DNA from: Cylindrospermum stagnale PCC 7417
Lineage (GTDB): Bacteria; Cyanobacteriota; Cyanobacteriia; Cyanobacteriales; Nostocaceae
DNA length: 64,000 bases
Direction: 5' to 3'
NCBI RefSeq assembly: GCF_000317535.1
Contig: NC_019757.1
Location: 1,463,001-1,527,000 of the forward strand
Position 1 is the first letter of the stretch, and each line of letters begins with the position of its first letter. A model generated the notes under the pieces. It was not told the origin of the DNA. It ran no database searches and saw nothing but the letters and a program-made list of their open reading frames with translations. Of the stretch, positions 45,477 to 54,282 are shown piece after piece. A program made the translations under genes and the position numbers.

Positions 45477-45662
45477 TTAGTGAATTCCCCCGTCTTGCTT
45501 TAGCAATGCTGCGAAGGCTTGGTTGACTGCTTCTCTAGAACTTTCAGCTACTAACAGTCCTGCTGCATGGCGGACCAGTGCTTCATGGTAACTATAACCA
45601 CAGATAGCTTCAGCCGCAGGATTCCAGTCTGTCACCTCAAACGCCGTATTCCTTGAAATCAC
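45477..45662 (-). pseudogene. PAS-domain fragment
   Basis: 61 codons: TDWNPAAEAICGYSYHEALV is a typical PAS core (consensus WNPAAExIFGY), followed by ESSREAVNQAFAALLKQDGG. Nothing else of a kinase is present on either side, so it is probably a relic of a degraded sensor gene. The 3' end coincides with the short gap after the plus-strand gene. Confidence 0.6.
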
Positions 45663-45850
45663 TCCTAAAATGGCACATAAATCCCTGATACTTGTTTTTG
45701 TCCACTTAACTTATCTTAACCCCGTACGCTGCGAACGAGCTAAGGGCTGACCTCTACAGAACGCCAAAGAACTTTGCAGAGTAAAACCACACAAAGTTTA
45801 CGGGATACTTCAAGTGATTTATCCGCAGACAAAATATTATTTATTACTAT

Positions 45851-46222
45851 TTACAGCGTGATGAAATCTTTGACTTGATGAAAGTCTGGATTATGAGGAT
45901 CTATCTTTTGAGAAAGCATAGCAATCCATTGTGAGTCGGTTATGGTATGAAAAGTATGAAATTCCCCAGGTTCGATTATAAAATTATCACCTTTTTTTGC
46001 CACGAACACAGTTGATTGACCAGAAGATAAATTCTCTACGCTTACTTTTATCTCACCGGAAATAATGAAAAAAAGTTCAGATGTTTCTTTGTGATAGTGC
46101 TTGCCTCTGATTTTATTAGCCAGGGTTTCAACATAATTCACCTCAGCCCATCCATCTTGCGCTATTTGCAAAAAATAACCACGATCATCTGAGTTCATAC
46201 TGTGGGAAGACAATTTTTTCAT
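45851..46222 (-). CDS. Cupin-domain protein (WxcM-like sugar-isomerase family)
   Basis: 123 residues with a cupin barrel: IRGKHYHKETSELFFIISGE carries the two His and Glu of motif 1, and IIEPGEFHTFHTITDSQWIA the His of motif 2. The N-terminus (RGYFLQIAQDGWAEVNYVET) fits the WxcM/FdtA-like subgroup of dTDP-sugar ketoisomerases, but the small size also fits simple metal cupins. No sugar-biosynthesis genes adjoin it. Divergent from thiD. Confidence 0.78.
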   Translation of the reverse strand: MKKLSSHSMNSDDRGYFLQIAQDGWAEVNYVETLANKIRGKHYHKETSELFFIISGEIKVSVENLSSGQSTVFVAKKGDNFIIEPGEFHTFHTITDSQWIAMLSQKIDPHNPDFHQVKDFITL

Positions 46223-46356
46223 CTTACCGTTAGCTTTTAAATATGATTATGATTAATATATCAATTCAATGAATAAAAACCTACTACTCATTTATAGATT
46301 TTTTTGCTAATTTTTGTTTTGTGCCATCGAAAAATCTTTTTAAACAAAATTGACCT

Positions 46357-47202
46357 ATGAACGCCAACTCCTCATCAAGAATACCTGTTGCTTTAACCAT
46401 TGCCGGTTCAGATAGCGGCGGTGGTGCGGGAATTCAAAGTGATTTACGCACCTTTGCTTTTCATTGTGTCCACGGCACTAGTGCTATCACCTGCATTACA
46501 GCCCAAAATACTGTAGAGGTGAGGCGAGTCGATGCGATGCCAACTGAGGCGGTTGTGGCGCAAATTCAAGCAGTAGTTGAGGATATCGGCGTACAGGCTG
46601 TAAAAACGGGAATGTTACTCAACCAAGAAATTATCTCTGCTGTTGCCCAGCAACTGGAAGCTTTACAAATTGCTAACCTAGTGGTTGATCCGGTGATGGT
46701 GTCACGCACAGGGGCACAATTGATTGATGATCAGGCTGTGAGTACTCTGTGCCATGCCCTCATTCCCCAAGCTGCTATTATTACGCCAAATCGCTACGAA
46801 GCTGAGATTTTGAGCGGTTTAGAGATTGATTCTCTAGAGAAAATGCGACTAGCTGCCCAAATCATTCACCAAAATTTAGGGACAAAGGCTGTTTTAGTCA
46901 AAGGTGGAGGAATGCAGGGAAATTTGCGTGGTGTTGATATCTGGTTTGATGGGCAAAGGTGGGAAACTTTGACGACAAAACAAGTAGATACGAAAAACAC
47001 TCACGGTACTGGTTGTACCCTATCAGCTGCGATCGCTGCTAATCTGGCCTTGGGCAAAGATTTGTGGTCAGCAGTGCAACAGGCAAAGCAGTATGTCACC
47101 ACCGCACTTACCTACTCCCTCAACATTGGCAAAGGACAAGGCCCTGTAGGACATTTTTTCCCCTTGTTGCAAAATAGCGCTGAGAAAGACAATTCCTTGT
47201 AA
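46357..47202 (+). CDS. thiD: Hydroxymethylpyrimidine/phosphomethylpyrimidine kinase
   Basis: 281 residues, two-step kinase making HMP-PP for thiamine synthesis. The ribokinase fold motifs are clear: VALTIAGSDSGGGAGIQSDL, AITCITAQNT, VVDPVMVSRTGAQLID, and NTHGTGCTLSAAIAANLALG near residue 215 with the anion hole and catalytic Asp equivalent. Full family length. A ribosome-binding site is not evident, but the ATG precedes the conserved strand by about 12 residues. Monocistronic. Confidence 0.95.
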   Translation: MNANSSSRIPVALTIAGSDSGGGAGIQSDLRTFAFHCVHGTSAITCITAQNTVEVRRVDAMPTEAVVAQIQAVVEDIGVQAVKTGMLLNQEIISAVAQQLEALQIANLVVDPVMVSRTGAQLIDDQAVSTLCHALIPQAAIITPNRYEAEILSGLEIDSLEKMRLAAQIIHQNLGTKAVLVKGGGMQGNLRGVDIWFDGQRWETLTTKQVDTKNTHGTGCTLSAAIAANLALGKDLWSAVQQAKQYVTTALTYSLNIGKGQGPVGHFFPLLQNSAEKDNSL

Positions 47203-47361
47203 GGCTGGTAAAATCTCCAACTTCCTGCCCTACTTTGTTATTAAAATCTTTGCCTCTGGGTATTTTTCTATTATTGTTGTTGGGCATAGTTTCAGGACAA
47301 ACTATACTCTGGTAGTATCTCTTGTTAATCTAAATTACTTTATTTTGATACCAAGCCACCG

Positions 47362-47928
47362 ATGCGAACAACCACAGGTTCTGTTCACAGCCACCCACCC
47401 ACTACTCCAGGCTACTCCCCCTCTGTACCACTTTCTGTATACCGGGAATTGACAGCGGAGTTACAAGCAACACAAGCCAAATCTGATGCACTCACAGCTA
47501 AAAATCACCAACTAGCTCAAGAAAATCAACTACTCCGCCAAGAAATTGCTAAGGTAGTTGAGTCTTGTTTACAGCTGCAAAAGTTGGTTGATTCCTCTGC
47601 CGCACCCGTTTCTCCACCAGTGCCTCGTGCTGCTACCCAGGCGAAAAGTCCAACCAAGCATCCAGCAAATCCAGCGCCTCCACGTCAGCAAGCAAACCGT
47701 GTTCCTCCCCAAAAAAGCCGCCGCGATGACTTTGTGGACACGAGTTTCCCAATTCGAGAACCTGTCTTTATTGAAGAACAAGAAGTCCGTTATTATGCTG
47801 TCCCCAAGCCTGAGGTAAAGGAACTCAGTGGCTGGTTGTTAGTCTTCACCATCTTTTTCATTATGGTGACTGCTTTTGGTGCTGGGTATTTAGTTGTGCG
47901 TCCCTTGTTTGCAAATCAGAATAATTAG
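47362..47928 (+). CDS. Coiled-coil, proline-rich membrane protein of unknown function
   Basis: 188 residues. A coiled-coil from ~25 to 80 (ELTAELQATQAKSDALTAKN, LAQENQLLRQEIAKVV) is followed by a basic proline-rich region (PTKHPANPAPPRQQANRVPP) and a C-terminal membrane helix (WLLVFTIFFIMVTAFGAGYL). The end YLVVRPLFANQNN would be outside or lumenal. No catalytic motif. Possibly a cell-envelope or division-associated scaffold; this is only shape-based. Confidence 0.7.
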   Translation: MRTTTGSVHSHPPTTPGYSPSVPLSVYRELTAELQATQAKSDALTAKNHQLAQENQLLRQEIAKVVESCLQLQKLVDSSAAPVSPPVPRAATQAKSPTKHPANPAPPRQQANRVPPQKSRRDDFVDTSFPIREPVFIEEQEVRYYAVPKPEVKELSGWLLVFTIFFIMVTAFGAGYLVVRPLFANQNN

Positions 47929-48032
47929 CTGATATGAACACGGCTACCAGTGGGGGGTTGTGAAGTAGCTGGGAAAATTCTCTTGGTATTAGAACTGTTC
48001 AGGCAGAGCATTTACGCGCCTGGTTCAAACAA

Positions 48033-48048
48033 GTACCACTATAGTTAC
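48033..48048. promoter_or_regulatory. Weak NtcA-like site upstream of glnB
   Basis: GTA (48033-48035) and TAC (48046-48048) are separated by 10 rather than the canonical 8 bases, with a TATATAA element ~25 bp further on. NtcA regulates glnB in cyanobacteria, but this site departs from consensus, so it is only a candidate. Confidence 0.25.
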
Positions 48049-48081
48049 AGCTTCAGACAGCGAATCTGGTTAGATATATAA

Positions 48082-48450
<369 letters not shown>

Positions 48451-48473
48451 ATACTGAGTTTCTAGATAATGGG

Positions 48474-48541
48474 CGTTGCTGAATGAGGGGATGAAGGATG
48501 GCGAGTTTATTGCTTCATCTCTGGAATCAGCAACGTTTTTT
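48474..48541 (+). terminator. Intrinsic terminator of glnB
   Basis: Arms CGTTGCTGA (48474-48482) and TCAGCAACG (48527-48535) enclose a second helix GATGAAG/CTTCATC; six T follow at 48536-48541. Confidence 0.85.
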
Positions 48542-48581
48542 GTTGAATTAGGTATATTTAGTTTTATAACTGGAGAATAAT

Positions 48582-48893
48582 ATGGCGCGTCCACCTATTC
48601 ATCCCGGCGAAATTCTGGCTGATGAACTGCATGAATTAGGAATGAGTGCGAGTGATTTAGCCTGTTTCCTTCATGTCCCTAAAAATCGGATTACAGAAAT
48701 AATTAATGGTAAAAGGTCAATTACTGCTGATACTGCATTACGTCTAGGACGATGGTTTGGTACTGGGGCTGAACTTTGGATGAATTTGCAAAAAAATTAT
48801 CACCTCAGGCTTGTTGAACAAAAAATTGGTAAAGAAATTAAACTAACTATTTCCCCTCGGTTATCAACGCAGAATATACAAGTTACAGCCTAA
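48582..48893 (+). CDS. HigA-family (XRE) antitoxin, apparently orphan
   Basis: 103 residues. MARPPIHPGEILADELHELG is the signature HigA N-terminus, and SASDLACFLHVPKNRITEII with DTALRLGRWFGTGAELWMNL form the helix-turn-helix. HigB toxin genes usually lie just upstream, but the 140 bp to glnB holds only the glnB terminator, and nothing HigB-like follows. It may be a solitary regulator or the survivor of a lost system. Confidence 0.9.
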   Translation: MARPPIHPGEILADELHELGMSASDLACFLHVPKNRITEIINGKRSITADTALRLGRWFGTGAELWMNLQKNYHLRLVEQKIGKEIKLTISPRLSTQNIQVTA

Positions 48894-48974
48894 AATGTGG
48901 CTGGTAGCAGTTGATGATTAAATTTTAAAGGGATATTTTATTTTGTGGTGAGAGGTTTTATCGAATACAGGGCT

Positions 48975-49160
48975 ATTTCGTTCTAGACATAACCCGCCCT
49001 GAACTGAAGTTCCGGGCTAATAACTAAAGTCCGTTAAAACGGACTAGAAATTTCTTTTAGTCGACTTTAGACTTTAGACTTTAGACGACTTTCGCTATTA
49101 GACTCATAATTCATTCAGAGGCGGGCTTTAGTTCTGGGATGTTTATGTCGAGAACGAAAT
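48975..49160. mobile_element. 186-bp MITE-like element with 18-bp terminal inverted repeats
   Basis: The left end ATTTCGTTCTAGACATAA (48975-48992) is complementary, with one mismatch, to the right end TTATGTCGAGAACGAAAT (49143-49160). Inside are a CCGTTAAAACGG palindrome and three TTTAGAC tandem words. No ORF fits. Size and structure suit a miniature inverted-repeat element whose parent transposase is not in the window. Confidence 0.7.
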
Positions 49161-49185
49161 AAACCTGAACAACTACCGTATTAAC

Positions 49186-49587
49186 CTAGATAGAATTTTC
49201 TAACCAGTTCTCTAATTGCAAGTTGGGGATATTAGTAAAATCTTTGATGTTATTAGTTACGAGAATATCATTGCGAGAACGAGCAACAGCAGCAATTAAA
49301 GCATCTAATTCTCCAGTTGGCTTACCAATTTTTTTTAGTTCACCTTGAATCTTGCCAAATTCAATAGCGGCATCTACGTCAAATGTTTCTATGGGTAATA
49401 AGTCAGTAAACTGTCCTAGAGTTTCTAGATTCTTGGTAACCTGTTGAGAAAAGTAAACGCCTTTATAAAGTTCCGCAACTATAATTGTAGATAGATAACA
49501 TTGGCTAAAGTAGCGATTAAATCTATTCACCGCTTGGGGGTTCTCTTTGAGCAGTGCAATGCAAATGTTAGTGTCTAACAGATACAT
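49186..49587 (-). CDS. PIN-domain toxin (VapC type)
   Basis: 133 residues. MYLLDTNICIALLKENPQAV supplies the first acidic residue, and VAELYKGV, GELDALIAAVARSRNDILVT and NNIKDFTNIPNLQLENW supply the remaining PIN motifs, so the Mg-dependent ribonuclease should be intact. Its start codon lies in the one-base overlap with the upstream antitoxin-type gene. Confidence 0.92.
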   Translation of the reverse strand: MYLLDTNICIALLKENPQAVNRFNRYFSQCYLSTIIVAELYKGVYFSQQVTKNLETLGQFTDLLPIETFDVDAAIEFGKIQGELKKIGKPTGELDALIAAVARSRNDILVTNNIKDFTNIPNLQLENWLENSI

Positions 49588-49874
49588 TAACCGTTATCCT
49601 GATTATCAATCGAGTCTAGGTTTCTACCTTGATAAGTGTGGCGTTGTTGGTCAATTTTTGCAAATATTTCTGTTAAATCTGGTTGAGTTTTCCACGCACC
49701 AAATAACTTATTTAGTTTAGCTAATCTCTCTTCTTCTGTTAAATGTAGTTTTGGTTCGGGTATTGGCTTTTCAATAAATTCCAAATCAATTATTATTTCT
49801 GTTCCATCAGGAATGTTATTTAGTTGCTCTAAAACTTCAATAGTTTGACCGCGTTTTATACCTTTAATTTTCAT
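49587..49874 (-). CDS. Antitoxin of the VapC-type pair
   Basis: 95 residues: MKIKGIKRGQTIEVLEQLNN, IPDGTEIIIDLEFIEKPIPE, then charged helical sequence to QRHTYQGRNLDS. The short beta start (KRGQTIEVLEQLNNIPDGTE) is the pattern of cyanobacterial AbrB-like or small VapB-like antitoxins. It overlaps the toxin gene by one base and is transcribed first, as usual in such modules. Confidence 0.8.
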   Translation of the reverse strand: MKIKGIKRGQTIEVLEQLNNIPDGTEIIIDLEFIEKPIPEPKLHLTEEERLAKLNKLFGAWKTQPDLTEIFAKIDQQRHTYQGRNLDSIDNQDNG

Positions 49875-50027
49875 GTTTGCTTATATTGTAAATTGTGCTA
49901 TGTAACTACTATCGTAGCATATTTATTCTCGTCACTTATGTAAATTTGTAAATAAAAAGGTATAAATAAGAATTACACCTTGATTCAACAAAACCCAAAA
50001 ACCTACTATACTGTGCGGTGAAAAATT

Positions 50028-51161
50028 ATGACATTATATTTTTATGCTGATGAAACTAAATTTTATTTAGACAATCATGATGGGACAACTACAAATGCTT
50101 ACGGCTATGGGGTGCTAATAACGAGATATTCTGTGGAAGATACATCTGTAATTATAGAAGCTTTAAATAATTTAAGGCAAGATCCAGATATTAACAAACC
50201 GGAATTTATAATATCTGATAAAAGAACTCTTGACAGAGCGTATTTTCATGCTTCTGACGACAGCCAAAACGCTCATAGTCATTTATGTACAGCTATCAGA
50301 GAATATATACAAGGAAAATTTCGTTATGATTATGATGATAAAAATAAATATGAAGATATTCTTACTCTCTCTTGTTTAGAATTTACTTGCAGAAATGAAC
50401 CTATCGTACTTGTCGTAGAACAAAGAATTGATTTTCAACAACCCGATGCAGATAAATGGAAAGAGGATGCCTATAGAGATATTGAAAAAAGTCTGGTTAA
50501 ACTACCAGATAGTCCGGCTTATTTTCCAGAAATAAAAGTTGAAATTAAGAAGAAAGAAAATGCGGGACTTCAGGTAACTGATTTTATTCTTTGGGCTATC
50601 AATCGAACAAAAAAGAAAAAGCCAGATACAAAATGGTATGACAGATTAAAATTTGTATCCTCTAGTAGCTTTCAAATAGAAAATAATTTATTTACAGGAG
50701 GAGAATATATACTAAAGCAAGACTTATATGAGAATATCTCATATTTTCGATACCCTCAATCATGTTTTCCTCTCAAAGATTTACCTAATAATTTCTTGGA
50801 TTTAGTAGATCTATACTTATTTATTGAACAACAATTATTAAAAATTCATTGTGGTGTTATTCCAAATCATGTTTTACATCTTCAAGACAAACTAACCAAA
50901 GCCGTTAAAAATTTTAATTTTACTGATAAAGGACAATTAAATAACACAAAAATAATCCAAAAAATTGCTTCGATTTACATTAGATTATTTGATACATTTC
51001 CACTATATCAAAATTTGCTAGAAGATGATTCTAGTCAATGGTCAAAGTTTTTACTATCTAGGAAATTCGCATCTAAGTTATTGTTTCAAGAAGATTCTAA
51101 CGTTCAAATATTCTGTCATCAGCTTGTTGAGTATAAACTTAGAAACTCTTCAAGAGGATAA
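50028..51161 (+). CDS. DUF3800-like protein (RNase H-like fold candidate)
   Basis: 377 residues. It begins with LYFYADETKF, resembling the DES/DET start of the DUF3800 family, and has KKKENAGLQVTDFILWAINR, close to the family's GLQ-ADF-AW motif near the end of the core (~185). Acidic residues at D8, E9, D67 and D198 could form a metal site. The AT-rich composition and isoleucine/lysine-rich sequence differ from neighbours and suggest transfer. The C-terminal ~170 residues are unlike known domains. DUF3800 proteins often sit near mobile and defence genes; here the neighbours are a VapC pair and a MITE. Confidence 0.6.
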   Translation: MTLYFYADETKFYLDNHDGTTTNAYGYGVLITRYSVEDTSVIIEALNNLRQDPDINKPEFIISDKRTLDRAYFHASDDSQNAHSHLCTAIREYIQGKFRYDYDDKNKYEDILTLSCLEFTCRNEPIVLVVEQRIDFQQPDADKWKEDAYRDIEKSLVKLPDSPAYFPEIKVEIKKKENAGLQVTDFILWAINRTKKKKPDTKWYDRLKFVSSSSFQIENNLFTGGEYILKQDLYENISYFRYPQSCFPLKDLPNNFLDLVDLYLFIEQQLLKIHCGVIPNHVLHLQDKLTKAVKNFNFTDKGQLNNTKIIQKIASIYIRLFDTFPLYQNLLEDDSSQWSKFLLSRKFASKLLFQEDSNVQIFCHQLVEYKLRNSSRG

Positions 51162-51491
51162 ATTTTAGCATAGATCACGAAAGGCAATTAGTTTATGCAA
51201 AAGTCAAATGCTTCTCTGGTAAGTAAAAAATAGGATCATAGCCGAAACCGCCATTACCACGGGTTGCAGTCAAAATTTCGCCACGAGATACACCTTGAAA
51301 TTGTCAAGCGAGCACGCCATGCTGCCTTGGTGCAGATCGCCCTATTTCTAATTTATTAGGATTTACGAATTGACAGAAAATAGCAAATATGGAGTATGGT
51401 TTGTATCGTTAAAAATCATGATTCGTGCGTTAGGGAACGCACCCTACAGGTTGGGTTCCCTAAGGCATCAAACAAGCCTAAAAAGTCCTAT
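51162..51491. other. Region between the DUF3800-like gene and the minus-strand hypothetical gene
   Basis: About 330 bp. It contains a partial copy of rdgB (listed separately) and otherwise a short stretch with a GGGAACGCACCCTACAG-like repeat fragment near 51432-51450. No functional gene seen. Confidence 0.5.
51196..51318 (-). pseudogene. Partial duplicate of rdgB
   Basis: The 123 bp match, with about 85% identity by eye, the rdgB segment 52093-52213 in the same orientation (both contain AAAAAATAGGATCATAGCC and CCACGGGTTGC). It corresponds to the last third of rdgB before its C-terminal end and has no start codon or continuation. Confidence 0.8.
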
Positions 51492-51902
51492 TTACTCGTC
51501 GCTAGCTTTCCCCAAGCGTTCGGGATTTTGCACACCAGTTAGACGATTCCAAAGCAGATAGTCGATTTCAGTCTTGGGTACATACCAGTTATCGGGCCCT
51601 GCTTCCATCCCACCCATTGCGGTAAACTCATGGCGTTCCGAGTCATTTAAATCAATGTACTTCGCGCCTTGTTCCAAACGACTTCCGGGGGGTAACAGTG
51701 TAATTTGCTTGAGTTCGTCGTCTGTATATTCTGGGAGTTGGTTATGCAGTTCCTTGATTTCAAAAGCATTCAGGGCTGCTTTTTCGGGATCTGATTCCGC
51801 AGTACCGTAATTTTGACCGGCTTTAGGTTGTGGATTCAGGTCTTTTTGCCACTCGTCAGGCTTACCATCTTTTGGACGCCCTTGTTTTTGAGTCTGCGCC
51901 AT
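51492..51902 (-). CDS. Conserved hydrophilic hypothetical protein
   Basis: 136 residues. The N-terminal ~40 residues are charged and Gln/Lys/Pro-rich (MAQTQKQGRPKDGKPDEWQK). Later sequence has FEIKELHNQLPEYTDDELKQ, LLPPGSRLEQGAKYIDLNDS and TEIDYLLWNRLTGVQNPERL. No membrane helices or known domain. The composition recalls desiccation- or stress-type cyanobacterial proteins, but there is no decisive motif. 100 bp from rdgB on the same strand. Confidence 0.7.
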   Translation of the reverse strand: MAQTQKQGRPKDGKPDEWQKDLNPQPKAGQNYGTAESDPEKAALNAFEIKELHNQLPEYTDDELKQITLLPPGSRLEQGAKYIDLNDSERHEFTAMGGMEAGPDNWYVPKTEIDYLLWNRLTGVQNPERLGKASDE

Positions 51903-52002
51903 TGCAAATTTCTCCTTCTGCCTTACTACTAGTAAGCCTGATGGGATTTTTGCTGCCTACTGCCAAAAGAAGGAATTGAAAACCTGTTTTTTCAGTATGA
52001 GT

Positions 52003-52581
52003 CTAACTCAAGACTTTTGCCAATTGCGGAATTAAAGCTTTCAATGCCTTACCCCGATGACTAATTGATTTTTTCTCTTCTGGTGTCATTTGGGCAAAAG
52101 TCAATTGCTTTTCTGGTACATAAAAAATAGGATCATAGCCAAAACCGCCATCACCACGGGTTGCTGTCAGGATTTCGCCACGACATACACCTTCAGATTG
52201 TAAAGCGATCGCACCATCAGGATTAGCGATCGCAATTGCACAGGCAAACTGCGCTTGACGATTAACTCCATCACCCAATTCCCGCAATAGTCTAGCAATG
52301 CGTTCTGCGTCGGTGTTGCCATATCGGGCAGAATATACCCCTGGTGCGCCATTCAGGGCGTCTACTTGCAAGCCAGAATCATCAGCAATCGCCCAATTTC
52401 CTGTAGCTTTGGCAATTTCTGAGGCTTTAAGACAGGCATTAGCAGCAAAGGTTTCACCTGTTTCTTCAACGTCTAATTCTTCCGGTTTGAGGGTTAATTC
52501 CCAACCAGAATCAGCGAGGTAAGCTTGCATTTCCCGCAATTTACCTGGATTTCCTGTAGCGACTACGAGTAATTTAGTCAT
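52003..52581 (-). CDS. rdgB: Non-canonical purine NTP pyrophosphatase (RdgB/HAM1)
   Basis: 192 residues, hydrolyses ITP, XTP and dITP to prevent their incorporation. Motifs: MTKLLVVATGNPGKLREMQA, FAANACLKASEIAK, ADDSGLQVDALNGAPGVYSA (metal Asp), GGFGYDPIFYVPE, SHRGKALKAL. All active-site residues are intact. The start fits the family. Heptamer repeats (AGTCATTAGTTATTGGTCAT) follow upstream of the gene (52578-52625). Confidence 0.96.
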   Translation of the reverse strand: MTKLLVVATGNPGKLREMQAYLADSGWELTLKPEELDVEETGETFAANACLKASEIAKATGNWAIADDSGLQVDALNGAPGVYSARYGNTDAERIARLLRELGDGVNRQAQFACAIAIANPDGAIALQSEGVCRGEILTATRGDGGFGYDPIFYVPEKQLTFAQMTPEEKKSISHRGKALKALIPQLAKVLS

Positions 52582-52625
52582 TAGTCATTAGTTATTGGTC
52601 ATTGGTCATTGGTCATTAGTCATTG
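52578..52625. repeat. Heptamer repeat array (STRR type)
   Basis: Seven or eight copies of AGTCATT/GGTCATT words upstream of rdgB. The same repeat family appears near 26938 and 61988. Confidence 0.7.
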
Positions 52626-52762
52626 GCTAATTAATAGACCGCTTGCAAAAATCCTAATTCATTGATAAACCACATAAACACACCTTGATTTATTTGGATT
52701 TATCTGTGTTTATCTGTGGTTTAAGTTTCCTAAAATTGACTTTTGCAAGAGGTCAAATAATG

Positions 52763-54199
52763 TTATTCCGCCCAGGTTTTTGCCCAAGCGAGAGTTTGAT
52801 GCACTTGTTCCAGTGTGGGGGCTTCACAGTAGAGGCGTAACACTGGTTCAGTACCGCTAAAGCGAATCATTAACCAACTTTGATCGGCTAGGCGGAATTT
52901 ATAACCGTCAATTGTTTGACAACCAATCACGGCTTTTCCGGCAATTTCAGTTAAAGGTTGAGTTTGCAGTTGTTGCAATAACCGCTGTCTCACAGACATA
53001 CTTGCTAGGGGTAAATCGATGCGATCGTAAGCTGAGGTGAAATTAACTTGTTTTTGCAAGTAGCGATAATAATCACCTAAATCTAGCCCAGATTCAACTA
53101 CCGCCTCTAACACATACAATGCCGACAGCAGGGCATCCCGTTCGGGAATATGGCTACCATAGCCAATTCCTCCCGACTCTTCGCCGCCTAATAATACATC
53201 TGCGGCTAACATTCTATCGGCAATGTATTTGTAACCAACTGCTGTTTCAAACACCGACAGGTGATGGTGTTTGGCTACAAGGGGGATTAAGTCAGAACCA
53301 CTCACTGTTTTGACGATTTCGCCGCTAAAGCTGCGCCTTAGGGTTAAGTGGTCAATTAAGATCGGGATTAATATTTGGGAACTCAAGAAGTTTGCTTCTC
53401 CATCCACTGCGGCGATGCGATCGCAATCTCCGTCAAATACCAACCCCACCGCTAAACCTGAGGGATTCGTTTCCCGGTGATTTTTGATGAAGGTAAATAG
53501 ACTAGAAAGGTATTTCGGCAAAGGTTCCGGGGCACCGCCACCAAATAAGGGGTCACGGTTACTGTTGATTTCTTTTACCTCAGCGCCTAGTAGTTTCTCT
53601 AGTCCGCTGGCAGCAGCGCCGTGCATCACATCAACAAAGATTGTGAGTTGGCCAGATGCGATCGCATTCTGAATTTTGGCAATATCAACTTTACCTTTTA
53701 GCGCGGCTGTATAACTTGGCCAGGGGTCAAACTTCTCTGCTTTGCCTGGTATGGCTGACGGGGACACTCCCATCGACAACAGATTTTCGATTTCTTTGGT
53801 AACTTCTGGTGGTACCGATCCGCCAAAAGCACCTTTGACTTTTAAACCTAAATATGAGCCTGGATTATGACTAGCCGTAATTACCAGTGCACCTAAGGCG
53901 TTGAGTTCTTTTGCTGCCCAGCTAAAAGCCGGGGTTGGGGCAAAAGTTTCACTCAGTAACACGTCAAAACCAACGGCTGTGACAGCATCGACGACAACAC
54001 GGGCAAATTCTTCTGCCATAAATCGGCGATCGTAACCGACAATAATTGTCCGGCTACCCACCGTAGAAAAATATGTATTATATAGTACTTGTGCGGCAAC
54101 CGGCGCGACCAAGGCCAGGCGTTCAAAGGTGAACTCTTCACCTATCACGCCCCGCCAGCCGTCTGTACCGAACTTAATTTCGTTAGCTACAACTGGCAT
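52763..54199 (-). CDS. Phosphoglucomutase/phosphomannomutase family protein
   Basis: 478 residues with the alpha-D-phosphohexomutase four-domain layout: IKFGTDGWRGVIGEEFTFER, catalytic Ser in VITASHNPGSYLGLK (~110), metal loop FDGDCDRIAAVD (~255), sugar-binding GGEESGGIGYGSHIPERDAL, phosphate-binding RFSGTEPVLRLY at the end. It interconverts hexose 1- and 6-phosphates for glycogen, sucrose or envelope polysaccharides; the substrate preference cannot be read. The ATG at 54199 gives the usual N-terminus. Confidence 0.94.
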   Translation of the reverse strand: MPVVANEIKFGTDGWRGVIGEEFTFERLALVAPVAAQVLYNTYFSTVGSRTIIVGYDRRFMAEEFARVVVDAVTAVGFDVLLSETFAPTPAFSWAAKELNALGALVITASHNPGSYLGLKVKGAFGGSVPPEVTKEIENLLSMGVSPSAIPGKAEKFDPWPSYTAALKGKVDIAKIQNAIASGQLTIFVDVMHGAAASGLEKLLGAEVKEINSNRDPLFGGGAPEPLPKYLSSLFTFIKNHRETNPSGLAVGLVFDGDCDRIAAVDGEANFLSSQILIPILIDHLTLRRSFSGEIVKTVSGSDLIPLVAKHHHLSVFETAVGYKYIADRMLAADVLLGGEESGGIGYGSHIPERDALLSALYVLEAVVESGLDLGDYYRYLQKQVNFTSAYDRIDLPLASMSVRQRLLQQLQTQPLTEIAGKAVIGCQTIDGYKFRLADQSWLMIRFSGTEPVLRLYCEAPTLEQVHQTLAWAKTWAE

Positions 54200-54282
54200 G
54201 GAGGTATCCTATTTGTCTATCTGGAGGATTCTAGCATTTATACAATTTTTGATGTAAAAAAAGTATATTTCTAAGGTAGTAT

